DNA of 64,000 nt from Acidovorax sp. YS12 (GCA_021496925.1 CP053915.1:3933501-3997500), one strand, 5' to 3'. Positions 54,966-64,000 are shown, counted from the stretch's first letter. Made by a program: numbers and translations. The notes: generated from the sequence alone by a model not told the origin.

Positions 54966-55898
54966 ATGGGCAGCCTGAACGGCTTGGTGGTGTTTGTGCA
55001 GGTTGCCGAGGTGCGCAGCTTCGTCGCGGCGGGCCGGCTGCTGGGCGTGTCGGCCTCGGCCGTCGGCAAGAGCGTGGCGCGGCTGGAAGAGAAGCTGGGG
55101 GTGCGCCTGTTCCACCGCAGCACGCGCAGCGTCACGTTGACCGCCGAGGGCACGCTGTTCCTGGAGCGCAGCCGCCGCATCCTGGCCGAGAGCGAAGCGG
55201 CGGAACTGGAGCTGTCGCAAGCCAGCACGGCGCCCCGTGGCCGCTTGCGCGTGAGTCTTCCACTGGTCAGCTCGCTGGTACTGCCGGTACTTGGCGAGTT
55301 CATGCACGAGTACCCCGAGATTGAGTTGGATCTGGACTTCACCGACCGGATGGTCGATGTGATCAAGGAAGGTTTCGACGCGGTGGTACGCACGGGCGAG
55401 CCGGCCGACTCTCGCCTCACTGCGCGCATGTTGGGCTCCTTCCGCTCGGTGCTGGTCGCTTCGCCTGGCTACCTGGAGCTGCGGGGGACACCCCAAGTAC
55501 CTGCCGATCTGCTGCTGCACACCTGCCTGCATTACCGCTTCCCCAATAGCGGCAAGCTGGAGGCTTGGGCGTTGCAACAGGAACCCGGCGCACCGGAGCT
55601 GCAATTGCCCACCTCGATGATCTGCAACAACATCGAGACGCGCGTGTGCTTTGCGCTGCAAGGGCTGGGGATCGCCTACCTGCCGGACTTCGCTATCCGC
55701 GCGCCATTGGCCGATGGCCGGCTTCAGCCCATCCTCGCTGGCCATGTGGAGCGCGCCGGCGTCTTCCACGTGCTCTGGCCTGCGAGCAGGCACCCCTCTC
55801 CGAAGGTGCGGGCGCTGGTCGACTTCCTGTGCGCACGAGTGTTTCCAGCTTCTGTGGACAAGCCCGGAGCGAAACCTCGGCGCCTGGTCAACCGATAG
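54966..55898 (+). CDS. LysR-family transcriptional regulator
   Basis: A 310-residue regulator. The N-terminal winged HTH (FVQVAEVRSFVAAGRLLGVS, SASAVGKSVARLEEKLGVRL) leads to a LysR substrate-binding domain of the CrgA-like type (RGRLRVSLPLVSSLVLPVLG, FDAVVRTGEPADSRLTARML). It is divergent from the hydrolase/MFS operon and presumably controls it. Confidence 0.93.
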   Translation: MGSLNGLVVFVQVAEVRSFVAAGRLLGVSASAVGKSVARLEEKLGVRLFHRSTRSVTLTAEGTLFLERSRRILAESEAAELELSQASTAPRGRLRVSLPLVSSLVLPVLGEFMHEYPEIELDLDFTDRMVDVIKEGFDAVVRTGEPADSRLTARMLGSFRSVLVASPGYLELRGTPQVPADLLLHTCLHYRFPNSGKLEAWALQQEPGAPELQLPTSMICNNIETRVCFALQGLGIAYLPDFAIRAPLADGRLQPILAGHVERAGVFHVLWPASRHPSPKVRALVDFLCARVFPASVDKPGAKPRRLVNR

Positions 55899-55949
55899 AG
55901 GAACCGCGAGCCCGCCCAATCCCCCACGCCGCGCCCACGCCGCGCCCGC

Positions 55950-56407
55950 GCCGCGCACCGTCGCGGCGATCTGCTGCCCCAGCAGCCACTGTTCGATCAC
56001 CTGCCGCCAAGGTACAAGGCTGAATCCCGCACCCTCCTGCTGGATCCGCGCCAGCCCTTCGCGGTACGTGGTCACCGCGAACGCCGGGAAGCGCCGCTTG
56101 AACTTGCTGGAGTCGAACAGGTTGTCCTGCCCATACCGGGGCAGCAGCTCGCGGATCTCGCGCACCGGGCGGGAGAACAGGCCCGCGGCGGCCAAGGCCC
56201 ATCGGGGCAGGACCGTGTAGCCGGCATCCCGCCCGAAAACCCCGGCGGCCATGGCGACGAATTGCTGGTACCGCGGCTGGCGTCGGGCGTCCAGATGAGC
56301 GTGCGGCGCGTGTCGTCGCGCACCGGCACGCGGGGCTTCTGGCCGCGCCGCAGTTCGCGCGCCAGTTCCACGGCAATCTGCCCGTTCGCGCCCAAGATCG
56401 TCTGCAT
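55950..56407 (-). pseudogene. Decayed NAD(P)-dependent epimerase/NmrA-like gene
   Basis: From 56407 the frame gives MQTILGANGQIAVELARELR, a Rossmann-type start (GANGQIA). In another frame the C-terminal part follows at once: GVFGRDAGYTVLPRWALAAA and SSKFKRRFPAFAVTTYREGL. The middle of the protein is missing and the frames do not match, so it is an internal deletion with frameshift. No stop closes the C-terminal part before the LysR gene. Confidence 0.75.
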
Positions 56408-56443
56408 GGGGCAGTCCTTTGAAATGTTGCTGGCGCAAGGTTC

Positions 56444-56458
56444 ACCTTGAAGCAAGGT
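56444..56458. promoter_or_regulatory. MerR-type operator dyad
   Basis: ACCTTGAAGCAAGGT is an inverted repeat (ACCTTG/CAAGGT) between the divergent epimerase remnant and merR-like gene, in the position where MerR proteins overwind the promoter spacer. Confidence 0.6.
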
Positions 56459-56478
56459 TCAATGTCAAACTCCGGGCC

Positions 56479-56901
56479 ATGAAAATCGGAGAACTCGCCG
56501 GGCGCACCGGCCTGGCCGCCTCGCGCATCCGCTTCTACGAACGCATCGGCCTGCTCAAGGCCGTGGAGCGCCAGGCCAACGGCTACCGCAGCTACCCCGC
56601 CGATGCGGTGCTGACGCTGCAACTGATCACCGCCGGGCAGCGTGCGGGCTTCAGCCTGGACGAACTGCGCACGCTGCTGCCCAATGGCCTGGCGCAGTGG
56701 GAGCACGGCACCCTGGTCGAGACGCTGCGCCGCAAGGTGCAGGACATCGAGGCGCTGCAGGCGCAACTGGCGCAAAGCAAGGCGCATTTGCTGGAACTGG
56801 TGGCGCAGATCGAGGCCAAGCCCCAGGACATGGACTGCGCCGCCAACGCCCGGCGCGTGCTGGCGGAGATGCGGCTGGATGCAGCGCCCGCCAAGGGTTG
56901 A
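56479..56901 (+). CDS. MerR-family regulator
   Basis: A 140-residue regulator with the MerR HTH (MKIGELAGRTGLAASRIRFY, ERIGLLKAVERQANGYRSYP) and a dimerising helix (LRRKVQDIEALQAQLAQSKA). Few cysteines are present and no metal-binding pattern, so it more likely senses an organic or redox signal. Its likely target, the divergent epimerase gene, is now broken. Confidence 0.9.
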   Translation: MKIGELAGRTGLAASRIRFYERIGLLKAVERQANGYRSYPADAVLTLQLITAGQRAGFSLDELRTLLPNGLAQWEHGTLVETLRRKVQDIEALQAQLAQSKAHLLELVAQIEAKPQDMDCAANARRVLAEMRLDAAPAKG

Positions 56902-56975
56902 CACATTCACTCCTTATTTGATAGCTTGTAGCGCTTGACTGGCGGGCGCTGGAGGCTATTTTTCTTCCTGAAACC
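56902..56975. repeat. Comamonadaceae-style intergenic repeat
   Basis: Contains GATAGCTTGTAGCGCTTG, then GGGCGCTGGAGGCTATTTTT. From memory this pattern recurs between genes in Acidovorax and relatives. Related short forms are GCAGCTAT / ATAGCTGC at 57655-57677 and the GTAGCTATT at the transposon junction. Confidence 0.5.
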
Positions 56976-57110
56976 TGTTGGGCGGGCCAACGCGAAGGCG
57001 GCTTTCACGCAAGGGCAAAAAAGCGCTTGACCTTGCAGTCAGGTTGAATCCTATGCCTTTCCAAGGTCGGGGGAGCCGGTGCGCAAAGGCGGCTCCTTCC
57101 CGCTTCGCCG

Positions 57111-57560
57111 AGGACGCACGCCGCCGTGGTGCCCACGCTGGCCGTCAACCCAGGCGACGAGGCGCCGCTGATGCAGGGGGAAATCTTCGGCCCCATCCTG
57201 CCGGTGCGCACTTACCGCAGCATCGACGAAGCCATCGCCTACGTGAATGCGCGGCCCCGCCCGCTCGCGCTCTACTACTTCGGCGCCGAGGAGGGCGACT
57301 GCGCCCGGCTGCTCGCGCACACCACCTCCGGCAACGTGGGCATGAACAACACCTTGGTGCATGTGGCGCAGGGCGATCTGCCCTTCGGCGGCGTCGGGCC
57401 CAGCGGCATGGGGGCTTGCCATGGCGTGGAGGGCTTGCGCGCGATGAGCCATGCCAAGGGCGTTTTCGTGCTGGGCCGCTGGAACTTTCCCGGCCTGCTG
57501 CATGCGCCGTTTGGCAGGTTCGCCGACATCGTGGCCGCGCTCACGCTGGGCAAAACCAAG
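57111..57560 (+). pseudogene. C-terminal fragment of aldehyde dehydrogenase
   Basis: Reads MQGEIFGPILPVRTYRSIDE, ARPRPLALYYFGAEEGD and DLPFGGVGPSGMGACHGVEG, the C-terminal third of coniferyl-aldehyde-type dehydrogenases. The catalytic cysteine region and NAD-binding part are absent and no start is present. After about 57560 the frame runs on into unrelated sequence. Confidence 0.8.
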
Positions 57561-57654
57561 GCATCGCCCCCATGGCTGCTGTGCCATCGGGGCCGGTGCG
57601 GATGGTTTGGGGTAATGGCCAAATCGGCACGAAACGCACGCCAGTCAAGCGCAG

Positions 57655-57677
57655 GCAGCTATTTATTCGATAGCTGC
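57655..57677. repeat. Short inverted repeat GCAGCTAT / ATAGCTGC
   Basis: Eight-base arms with a 7-base loop between the dehydrogenase fragment and the convergent PLP-enzyme gene. No T-run follows; it looks like a short form of the same intergenic repeat. Confidence 0.5.
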
Positions 57678-57737
57678 TGCCAATCCCTTTGCCATCCGCT
57701 CACCCGCCGGCCACGGGCAGGGCTTTGGCGACGTCGC

Positions 57738-58907
57738 CTACGTCACCGCCCCGCGCGCATCGACGCGGATGATGCGCTCCACCACGCCGTGCGCCAGCCC
57801 GCCGCGCACGCCGATCAGGTGGTCGTGCAGGTTCACCGTCGGGTCGCAGTGGCCGGGCACCAGCCACAGCATGCGCCCGAGCGCGGGCAGGCGGGCCTTG
57901 GGGCCCTCGGGGTAGAGGATGCCGTGCTCGTCCCCGCCGTTGGCGAAGCGCAGCGCGCGCTCCGGCGCCAGGCCGTGCACCAGCGGCAGGCCGGAGTCGA
58001 TGGCGTGGCTCTTGTGCCCGGCGTCGCACACGGCGTGCGTGGCGCGGGCCGAGATCACCTGCGTCTTGACGAACAGCGCGTGCTCGAACGCGGGCTGGGC
58101 GCTCTCGCGTTCGTTGCGCGCGTAGTCCGCGTCCATGAACAGGAACGAACCGGCCTGCAGCTCGCCGTACACGCCGCTGGCAGCCTCGTGCACCAGGGTG
58201 CCGGTGCCCGCGCCGGTGACCAGGCCCACGGGCAGCCCGGCGGCCTCGATGAGCGTGCGTGTGCGCGCGGCGGCGGCCACGGCGGCCGCGATGGCGGCGC
58301 GCCGTGCGTCGGTGCCGCGCAGGTGCTGGGCGCCGCCGTGGTAGGCATGCAGGCCGGCGAAGCGCAGGCGGTGGTGGCGTGCGATGGACTGCGCCAGCGC
58401 CACGGCCTCGGGGCCGGGCGGCACGCCGCAGCGGCCCTGGCCCACGTCGATCTCGACGAACACGTCGATGCCGGCGTCGCTGCCCGCCTTGTCCATGGCC
58501 TCGGCCAGGCGCGCGATGCCTTCCTCGCTGTCCACCGCCAGCGCCAGGCGTCCGCCGCGCGCGGCGAGCTGCGCGGCCAGGCGCGCGGTGCGCAGCAGCT
58601 TGTTGGCGGCGAGGATTTCGTTGCTGATGAACAGGTCGCTCACGCCCCCGGCGGCCAGCGCTTCGGCCTCGGAGAGCTTTTGCACGCAGGCGCCGCAGGC
58701 CCCGGCCTTTTGCAGCAGCAGGGCGATCTCGGCGCTCTTGTGCAGCTTGGCATGCGGGCGCCAGCGCACGCCGTGCTTGCGCGCGAAGTCGGCCATGCGC
58801 TGGATGTTGCGCTCCATGGCGTCCAGATCGATGACCAGGGCAGGGGTGTCGATCAGGTCCACGCGCAGCCCGGCGGCGGCCGCCCAGGCGTCAGGCCGTG
58901 GTTTCAT
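57738..58907 (-). CDS. DSD1-family PLP enzyme (D-threonine aldolase / D-serine dehydratase-like)
   Basis: A 389-residue alanine-racemase-fold enzyme. LIDTPALVIDLDAMERNIQR leads to the PLP lysine in RWRPHAKLHKS. EIDVGQGRCG and GAGTGT fit phosphate binding, and the C-terminal metal site is HCDPTVNLHD. Likely acts on D-threonine or D-3-hydroxy amino acids. Its start overlaps the stop of the histidine phosphatase gene by 17 bases. Confidence 0.88.
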   Translation of the reverse strand: MKPRPDAWAAAAGLRVDLIDTPALVIDLDAMERNIQRMADFARKHGVRWRPHAKLHKSAEIALLLQKAGACGACVQKLSEAEALAAGGVSDLFISNEILAANKLLRTARLAAQLAARGGRLALAVDSEEGIARLAEAMDKAGSDAGIDVFVEIDVGQGRCGVPPGPEAVALAQSIARHHRLRFAGLHAYHGGAQHLRGTDARRAAIAAAVAAAARTRTLIEAAGLPVGLVTGAGTGTLVHEAASGVYGELQAGSFLFMDADYARNERESAQPAFEHALFVKTQVISARATHAVCDAGHKSHAIDSGLPLVHGLAPERALRFANGGDEHGILYPEGPKARLPALGRMLWLVPGHCDPTVNLHDHLIGVRGGLAHGVVERIIRVDARGAVT

Positions 58908-59532
58908 CGCGTGCGGCGTGTTCGAGGTGCTGCGTATCGGCCCAGCCGACCAGAGACAGGCCGTGCCCGTGCGTCCACAGCAGGCGGTTGATGGCGGCGT
59001 TGCCGAGCTGCCAGGTGCGCGGCGCCTGGATGTCCTGGCGCGTGGCGGCGCGGTACAGCACGTCGAGCACGCCGCCGTGCGCCACCAGCAGCACCAGGCC
59101 GCCGGGGTGCCGGGCGGCCACGCGGTGCGTGGTGCCGATCACGCGCTCGCGCAGCGCGCGCAGGGACTCGCCGCCTTCCGGCGCGTAGTCGGGGTCGCGC
59201 TGGCGCCAGCGGCGCGCCTGCTCGGGCTGCTCGGCCTCGACCTCTGCGAAGGTGCGGCCCTGGAACAGGCCAAAGGCGCGCTCGCGCAGGCCCGGCTCAT
59301 CGGCCAGGCGGGCGCCGGTGGCGTCGGCCACGGCCTGGGCGGTGGTGCGGGCGCGCAGCAGGTCGCTGGTGTAGATGGCGCTGATGGCCTCGCCCGCCAG
59401 CGCGCCGGCGAGCTGGCGCGCCTGCCACAGGCCGGTGGCGTTGAGCGGAATGTCCAGGTGGCCCTGGATGCGTGTGTCCACGTTCCAGGCGGTTTCGCCG
59501 TGGCGCACGGCGATCAGGCGGGTGGCATCCAT
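58891..59532 (-). CDS. Histidine phosphatase family protein
   Basis: A 213-residue phosphoglycerate-mutase-like phosphatase. The RHG motif is in LIAVRHGETAWNVD, then LRERAFGLFQGRTF and the second catalytic histidine in LLVAHGGVLDVL. The ATG at 59532 is internal to a longer frame whose upstream part is a shadow. It is coupled to the downstream PLP enzyme and follows the lipoprotein gene by 11 bases. Substrate unknown (cofactor-independent mutase or phosphatase). Confidence 0.9.
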   Translation of the reverse strand: MDATRLIAVRHGETAWNVDTRIQGHLDIPLNATGLWQARQLAGALAGEAISAIYTSDLLRARTTAQAVADATGARLADEPGLRERAFGLFQGRTFAEVEAEQPEQARRWRQRDPDYAPEGGESLRALRERVIGTTHRVAARHPGGLVLLVAHGGVLDVLYRAATRQDIQAPRTWQLGNAAINRLLWTHGHGLSLVGWADTQHLEHAARDETTA

Positions 59533-59543
59533 CGGCAGGTTCT

Positions 59544-60146
59544 TCAGCGTGCGGGGATTTCGGTGCGGATCTGGCGCCCGCCCGTGGGCGGCTGCGGGAA
59601 GCCGGTGAGCGCGGCGTCGAACAGCACGCCGAAGATCAGCGCGTCGTTGCTCCACACTTCCTCGTAGGAGGCGGAGGTCTCGTAGACGATCTTCTGCGTC
59701 TGCGCGTCGCGCATCACGATGCTCACGGCGCGGTACTGCAGCGTGGGCGGGCGGTCCATCATCCAGGTGCCGCCCATGGCCCAGCCGCGGTGGCCCCCGC
59801 CCCACCCCCAGGCCCAGGGGCGGCCGTAGGGGCCGTAGGGCCAGTACTCGGGGCTGGTGTAGCGCGCCTGGGCGCCGATCTGCACGATGAGGCTGCCGTT
59901 CTGGTCGTCGCGCTGCAGGCCCACTTTCTGCAGCGACTGCTGGGCCTGCGCCTCGATGGCCGAGAAGCTGGCGGCTTCGGCCTTCTGCGAGGGCAGCAGC
60001 TCCAGCCGGTACGTGGGCGGCGCGGGCAGGGCCGTGAGCGTGGAGTAGCTCTGCACGGCGCTGTCCACCGCGCGGGTGGAGGCGCAGCCGGCCAGCAGCG
60101 CGGCGGCCAGGGCAAGAAAGAGGGTGTGGAACCAGCGCGAAATCAT
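59544..60146 (-). CDS. DUF4136-type lipoprotein
   Basis: A 200-residue lipoprotein: signal peptide with lipobox LLAGC (Cys21), then TYRLELLPSQ and a Trp/Gly-rich loop (WAWGWGGGHRGWAMGGTW). The C-terminal KIVYETSASYEEVWSND fits DUF4136. Membrane-anchored on the periplasmic side. First gene of the operon leading to the phosphatase and PLP enzyme. Confidence 0.85.
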   Translation of the reverse strand: MISRWFHTLFLALAAALLAGCASTRAVDSAVQSYSTLTALPAPPTYRLELLPSQKAEAASFSAIEAQAQQSLQKVGLQRDDQNGSLIVQIGAQARYTSPEYWPYGPYGRPWAWGWGGGHRGWAMGGTWMMDRPPTLQYRAVSIVMRDAQTQKIVYETSASYEEVWSNDALIFGVLFDAALTGFPQPPTGGRQIRTEIPAR

Positions 60147-60219
60147 GGTGGACTCTCCTGGGAGGATGGAACGAAATGGCTGGCGGGCGCTGGCTGTGTG
60201 GCAGGCTGCGGTGGGTGCG

Positions 60220-61173
60220 TCAGGTCAGCTGTACCACCTGCACGCCCGGCAGTGCGGGCGCGGCGGGAAACTCCTCGTGGTCGAACGCCGTGTCGCCGTC
60301 TTCGCTGGCGATGCCCGTAGCCTTGAGATGGCGGAAATCGTGCAGGGTTCCGTCGAGCAGGTGGGTGCGCACCACGTTCTGCATCGAGCGGAACATGTTG
60401 TCGATGCGGCCGGGGTACTTCTTGTCCCACTCGCGCAGCATGTCGCCCACCACCTGGCGCTGCAGGTTCTCCTGGCTGCCGCACAGGTTGCAGGGGATGA
60501 TGGGGAAGTCTTGGTACTGCGCCCAGCGCGCCGTGTCCTTCTCGGGCACGTAGGCTAGCGGGCGGATCACCACGTGCTTGCCGTTGTCGCTGGCGAGCTT
60601 GGGCGGCATGGCCTTCATGCGCCCGCCGAAGAACATGTTGAGCATCAGCGTCTGCACGATGTCGTCGCGGTGGTGGCCCAGGGCGATCTTGGTGGCGCCC
60701 AGTTCCTCGGCCACGCGGTACAGGATGCCGCGGCGCAGGCGCGAGCACAGGCCGCAGGTGGTCTTGCCCTCGGGCACCACGCGCTTGACGATGCTGTAGG
60801 TGTCCTGGTTTTCGATGTGGAAGGGCACGCCCGTGGCCTTCAGGTACCCGGGCAGGATGTGCTCGGGAAAGCCCGGCTGCTTCTGGTCGAGGTTCACGGC
60901 CACCAGCTCGAAGCGCACGGGGGCGCGCTTTTGCAGGCGGATCAGGATGTCCAGCAGGGTGTAGCTGTCCTTGCCGCCGGACATGCAGACCATGACCTTG
61001 TCGCCGTCCTCGATCATGTTGTAGTCCACGATGGCGCGGCCGACCTCGCGGCACAGGCGCTTTTCCAGCTTGTGCGCCTCGCGTTCGATCTTGGGCTTGC
61101 CGGGCTGCTTGGCCTCGGTCTCGGCGGGGGCGCCTTCTTCGGCGGTCCAGGGGGATTCTGTTACAGCATTCAT
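60220..61173 (-). CDS. ttcA: tRNA 2-thiocytidine(32) synthetase TtcA
   Basis: A 317-residue enzyme that thiolates C32 of tRNA using ATP and a 4Fe-4S cluster. The PP-loop is MVCMSGGKDSYTLLD, with cluster cysteines in TTCGLCSRLRRG and IIPCNLCGSQENLQR. The short N-terminal extension is low-complexity. ATG 61173 is used. Divergent from the GGDEF/EAL gene. Confidence 0.95.
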   Translation of the reverse strand: MNAVTESPWTAEEGAPAETEAKQPGKPKIEREAHKLEKRLCREVGRAIVDYNMIEDGDKVMVCMSGGKDSYTLLDILIRLQKRAPVRFELVAVNLDQKQPGFPEHILPGYLKATGVPFHIENQDTYSIVKRVVPEGKTTCGLCSRLRRGILYRVAEELGATKIALGHHRDDIVQTLMLNMFFGGRMKAMPPKLASDNGKHVVIRPLAYVPEKDTARWAQYQDFPIIPCNLCGSQENLQRQVVGDMLREWDKKYPGRIDNMFRSMQNVVRTHLLDGTLHDFRHLKATGIASEDGDTAFDHEEFPAAPALPGVQVVQLT

Positions 61174-61349
61174 AGGTGCGAAGTTCGTCGCCAGGGCAGG
61201 GGCGGCCGGCAAGGCGCGGGGCCGCCAAGGGGTGGGATTTTCCCTGCAAACCCGCGGCTTGGGAAATTCCAGGCTTTTTGCCCTGGGGCCGCGCGCGCCA
61301 GGGCGTGGTAACGTGCAGCAAGCCTGCCCACCGCCTGCCAAGGAGTCCC

Positions 61350-64000
61350 ATGCTCTCGCGCAACCGATCGCCGTATTTCCTGAAAACGCGCATCGCACTC
61401 CTGGCACTGGCTTTCCTGCTGGCGGGCATGTGGGCCCTGGCGCTGTATGCCGGCTACCGCCTGTACCAGGACATGCGTGGCCAACTCGAGGCGCAGCAGT
61501 CGTCGGAGGCCGCCTTGCTGTCCAGGGAGCTGGAGCGCTCGCTGCGCGAGCGTGGCAACGCCCTGCAACTGGTGGCGCGCGGCCTGGCCGACGACATGGC
61601 GCGCGGCGCGGCGGTGCTGCAGGGGCGCCTGGCCGAGCGGTCGGTGCTGCAGCAGATGTTCCGCGGCGGCTACTACGTGACCGACGGCGCGGGCGCGGCC
61701 ATCGCCGCCTACCCGCCGCACCTGGGGGTGCAGCGCCGGGGGGGCGAGTCCAGCCGTTTCATGCAGCAGGCGCTGGCGGGCCAGACCGTCATCAGCGACC
61801 CCATGCCGGGCCTGGTGGCGGATGCACCCATCGTCATCGTGGCCACGCCGGTGCCGGGCGCCAGCGGCCACCCCGTGGGCGTGCTTGCCGGGGTGGTGCG
61901 GCTGCGCGACATCGGCGTGTGGGACGTGGTGCCCTCCGCCCAGGGCAGTCCGCACAACGACTACTGGGTGGTGGACCGCGCCACGCGCACCATCGTCGCG
62001 GGCAGCGACCCGCGGCGCCTCATGCAGGCGCTGCCCGCGCCGGGGCAGGACCCGGTGCTCGACCGCTTCGTCGCCGGCGCCGAGGGCAGCATCGTGCACA
62101 CGTTCGACGGCGTGCGGGTGCTTGCCTCGGTGCGCCAGATGGCGGAGCCCGGCTGGATCGTGGCCGTCTCGCAGCCCACGGCGCAGGCGTTCGCGCCCCT
62201 CGAGGCGATGCGCCAGCGCATCGTCGTGGCCACGCTGGTGCTCACGGTGCTTGCGGCCTGGGGCATCTGGTGGATGCTGCGCCGCGCGCTGCGGCCGCTG
62301 GAGCACATGGCCCGGCGCATGGGCGCCATGGCGCGGCAGGAGGAGCCCCTGCAGCCGCTGCCGCCCCGGCGCGCGCGCGAGCTGGACCAGCTGGTGCAGG
62401 GCTTCAACCACCTGCTGGCCGAGCTGGAGCAGCGCCAGCGCGCCGTGCGCGAGAGCCAGGAGCGCTACCGCGCGGCCTTCATGACCAGCCCCGATGCGCT
62501 TGACATCACGCGGGTGTCCGACGGTGCCCACCTGGACGTGAACGAGGGCTTCGAGCGCCTGTTCGGCTGGCCGCGCGCGGAGGTGCTGGGCCGCTCGGGC
62601 CTGGGGCTGGGCATCTGGCGCGAAAGCGATGCCGGCGTGCGCGCGCGGCTGGTGCAGCAGGTGCTGGCGCAGGGCCGCATCGCGCAGCACGAGCAGGTGC
62701 TGCGCCGGCGCGACGGCAGCATGGTCACGGTGCGCATGGCCGCCAGCCTGCTGGACGTGGAAGGCGAACCCTGCCTGCTCTGGGTCACCCAGGACGTGAC
62801 GGCCTACCTCCAGGCCCATGCGCAGATCCAGCGCCTGACCTCCACCGACGCGCTCACCGGCCTGCCCAACCTGCAGCAGTTCATGCTGCATCTGGCGCAG
62901 GCGCAGGCGCGCTGCCTTGAGGCGCAGCACCTGGGGGCGCTGCTGTGCATCGACCTGGACGACTTCAAGACCGTCAACGACAGCATGGGCCACGACCACG
63001 GCGACCAGCTGCTGCGCATGGTGGCCGGGCGCCTGCAGGAGGCGCTGGGCCCCGAGGGCGTGGTGGCGCGCCTCGGCGGGGATGAGTTCATCGTGCTGCT
63101 CGACGGCCTGCCCGCGCAGTTCGGGGAGGCGGCCCACGCCGCCCAGGCCATGGCCTACCGGCTGTCGGAGCGGCTGGGCGAGGCCTTGCCGCTCGACGGC
63201 ACGGTGCACAACCCGGGCGTGGGCGTGGGCATCCTGGTCTTCGGCCAGGCGCACCAGGCGCCCAAGGAGCTGTTGCGCCAGGCCGTGCTGGCGCTGAACC
63301 AGGCCAAGCACACGGGGCCGGGCGCCATCCTGTTCTTCGAGCCGCAGATGCAGGACCAGGTGAGCAGCCGCGCGCGCCTGCAGCGCAGCCTGCGCGAGGC
63401 GCTGCAGAAGCAGACCTTCGCGCTGCACTACCAGCCGCAGCTGGCCGACAGCGGCGCCGTGGTCGGCGTCGAGGCGCTGGTGCGCTGGCATCTGCAGGGG
63501 CACGGCATGGTGCCGCCGGCCGAGTTCATCCCGCTGGCGGAAAAGACCGGGCTGATCCTGCCGCTGGGCCGCTGGATCCTGCACACCGCCTGCGCGCAGC
63601 TCGCGGCCTGGGCGCGGGCGCCGGGGCGCATGCACCTGAGCATGGCGGTGAACGTGAGTGCCGGCCAGTTCCAGCAGGACGACTTCGTGCAGCAGGTGCA
63701 GGAGGTGCTGGCCGAGACCGGCGCCCCCGCGCACCGGCTGAAGATCGAGCTGACCGAGAGCCTGATGATGTGCCAGATCGAGGACGTCATCGCCCGCATG
63801 AAGGCGCTGCGCGACCTGGGCGTGCGCTTTTCGCTCGACGACTTCGGCACGGGCTTTTCGTCGCTGTCCTACCTCAAGCGCCTGCCGCTGGACCAGCTCA
63901 AGATCGACCAGGGTTTCGTGCGCGACATCCTGGAGGATCACAACGACGCGGCCATCGCCCGCACCGTGATCGCCCTGGGCGAGAGCCTGGGCCTGGAGGT
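61350..64000 (+). CDS. Membrane GGDEF-EAL protein (c-di-GMP turnover), C-terminus beyond window
   Basis: AAGGAG precedes ATG 61350. In order: a first transmembrane helix (IALLALAFLLAGMWALALYA), a dCache-like periplasmic region, a second helix (IVVATLVLTVLAAWGIWWML), HAMP, PAS (FMTSPDALDITRVSDG), GGDEF with intact RLGGDEFIVLL, and EAL beginning GVEALVRWHLQG with KIELTESLM and SLDDFGTGFSSLSYL. Both catalytic signatures look intact. The end of the EAL domain is off the window. It would sense a periplasmic signal and change c-di-GMP. Confidence 0.93.
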   Translation, partial: MLSRNRSPYFLKTRIALLALAFLLAGMWALALYAGYRLYQDMRGQLEAQQSSEAALLSRELERSLRERGNALQLVARGLADDMARGAAVLQGRLAERSVLQQMFRGGYYVTDGAGAAIAAYPPHLGVQRRGGESSRFMQQALAGQTVISDPMPGLVADAPIVIVATPVPGASGHPVGVLAGVVRLRDIGVWDVVPSAQGSPHNDYWVVDRATRTIVAGSDPRRLMQALPAPGQDPVLDRFVAGAEGSIVHTFDGVRVLASVRQMAEPGWIVAVSQPTAQAFAPLEAMRQRIVVATLVLTVLAAWGIWWMLRRALRPLEHMARRMGAMARQEEPLQPLPPRRARELDQLVQGFNHLLAELEQRQRAVRESQERYRAAFMTSPDALDITRVSDGAHLDVNEGFERLFGWPRAEVLGRSGLGLGIWRESDAGVRARLVQQVLAQGRIAQHEQVLRRRDGSMVTVRMAASLLDVEGEPCLLWVTQDVTAYLQAHAQIQRLTSTDALTGLPNLQQFMLHLAQAQARCLEAQHLGALLCIDLDDFKTVNDSMGHDHGDQLLRMVAGRLQEALGPEGVVARLGGDEFIVLLDGLPAQFGEAAHAAQAMAYRLSERLGEALPLDGTVHNPGVGVGILVFGQAHQAPKELLRQAVLALNQAKHTGPGAILFFEPQMQDQVSSRARLQRSLREALQKQTFALHYQPQLADSGAVVGVEALVRWHLQGHGMVPPAEFIPLAEKTGLILPLGRWILHTACAQLAAWARAPGRMHLSMAVNVSAGQFQQDDFVQQVQEVLAETGAPAHRLKIELTESLMMCQIEDVIARMKALRDLGVRFSLDDFGTGFSSLSYLKRLPLDQLKIDQGFVRDILEDHNDAAIARTVIALGESLGLE

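Noticed and set aside
61170..63941. 923-aa open frame antisense to the GGDEF-EAL gene
   Set aside because: Low-complexity His/Gln/Ala/Gly composition; the plus-strand frame has GGDEF and EAL signatures.

Overview
The window is high-GC DNA from a betaproteobacterium, most likely a member of the Comamonadaceae (Acidovorax, Comamonas or Delftia relatives). This is inferred from codon use, from the neighbourhood glmU - histidine kinase - cbpM/cbpA - Lrp - glmS, and from the intergenic repeat style. I had no database, so family names rest on recognising motifs in the translations.

Core chromosome, left (1-6.6 kb): a bacteriohemerythrin cut by the window edge, glmU, a small cytosolic histidine kinase overlapping glmU, the cbpA/cbpM chaperone pair, an Lrp/AsnC regulator, and divergent from it glmS.

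Tn7-like transposon (6,612-43,480): 18 bases after the glmS stop lies the sequence GTAGC. It recurs at 43,481. Between the two copies is a 36.9-kb element with matching inverted ends, three copies of the 12-mer AAAGTCGTAAAC at the left end and two inverted copies at the right. This is the layout of a Tn7-family insertion at attTn7. The element carries its own machinery: tnsA, tnsB, tnsC, a short TniQ co-transcribed with a small HTH gene, and a longer TnsD-like TniQ. Its cargo is mostly defence- or conflict-like. It includes a three-gene module resembling AVAST type I (MBL hydrolase, protease-STAND NTPase, small protein), a TIGR02391/Ymh protein, two inverted HAD genes around an IS3-family element, a class II Fic protein, an Abi-alpha (DUF4393) protein and a DUF2971 protein. 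A secreted nuclease gene is interrupted by an IS66 element with an 8-bp duplication. There is also a ParS/MbcA-type antitoxin without a recognisable RES toxin, several XRE regulators, a possible PD-(D/E)XK protein, a DUF3800-like protein and a histone-like HU. Most cargo has visibly lower GC than the flanks.

Second accessory block (43.5-47.6 kb): outside the transposon end lie an OLD-family ATPase/TOPRIM nuclease and a convergent two-gene unit with a HEPN-like protein. They are bracketed by a 101-bp inverted repeat of about 84% identity; an IS5-type transposase fragment overlaps and follows the right arm.

Right part (47.6-64 kb): a TonB-dependent siderophore receptor coupled to a periplasmic binding protein, a serine hydrolase plus two MFS transporters divergent from a LysR gene, and a decayed epimerase beside a MerR gene. 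Then come an aldehyde dehydrogenase fragment, a DSD1-type PLP enzyme, a histidine phosphatase, a DUF4136 lipoprotein, ttcA, and a large GGDEF-EAL protein cut by the window end.
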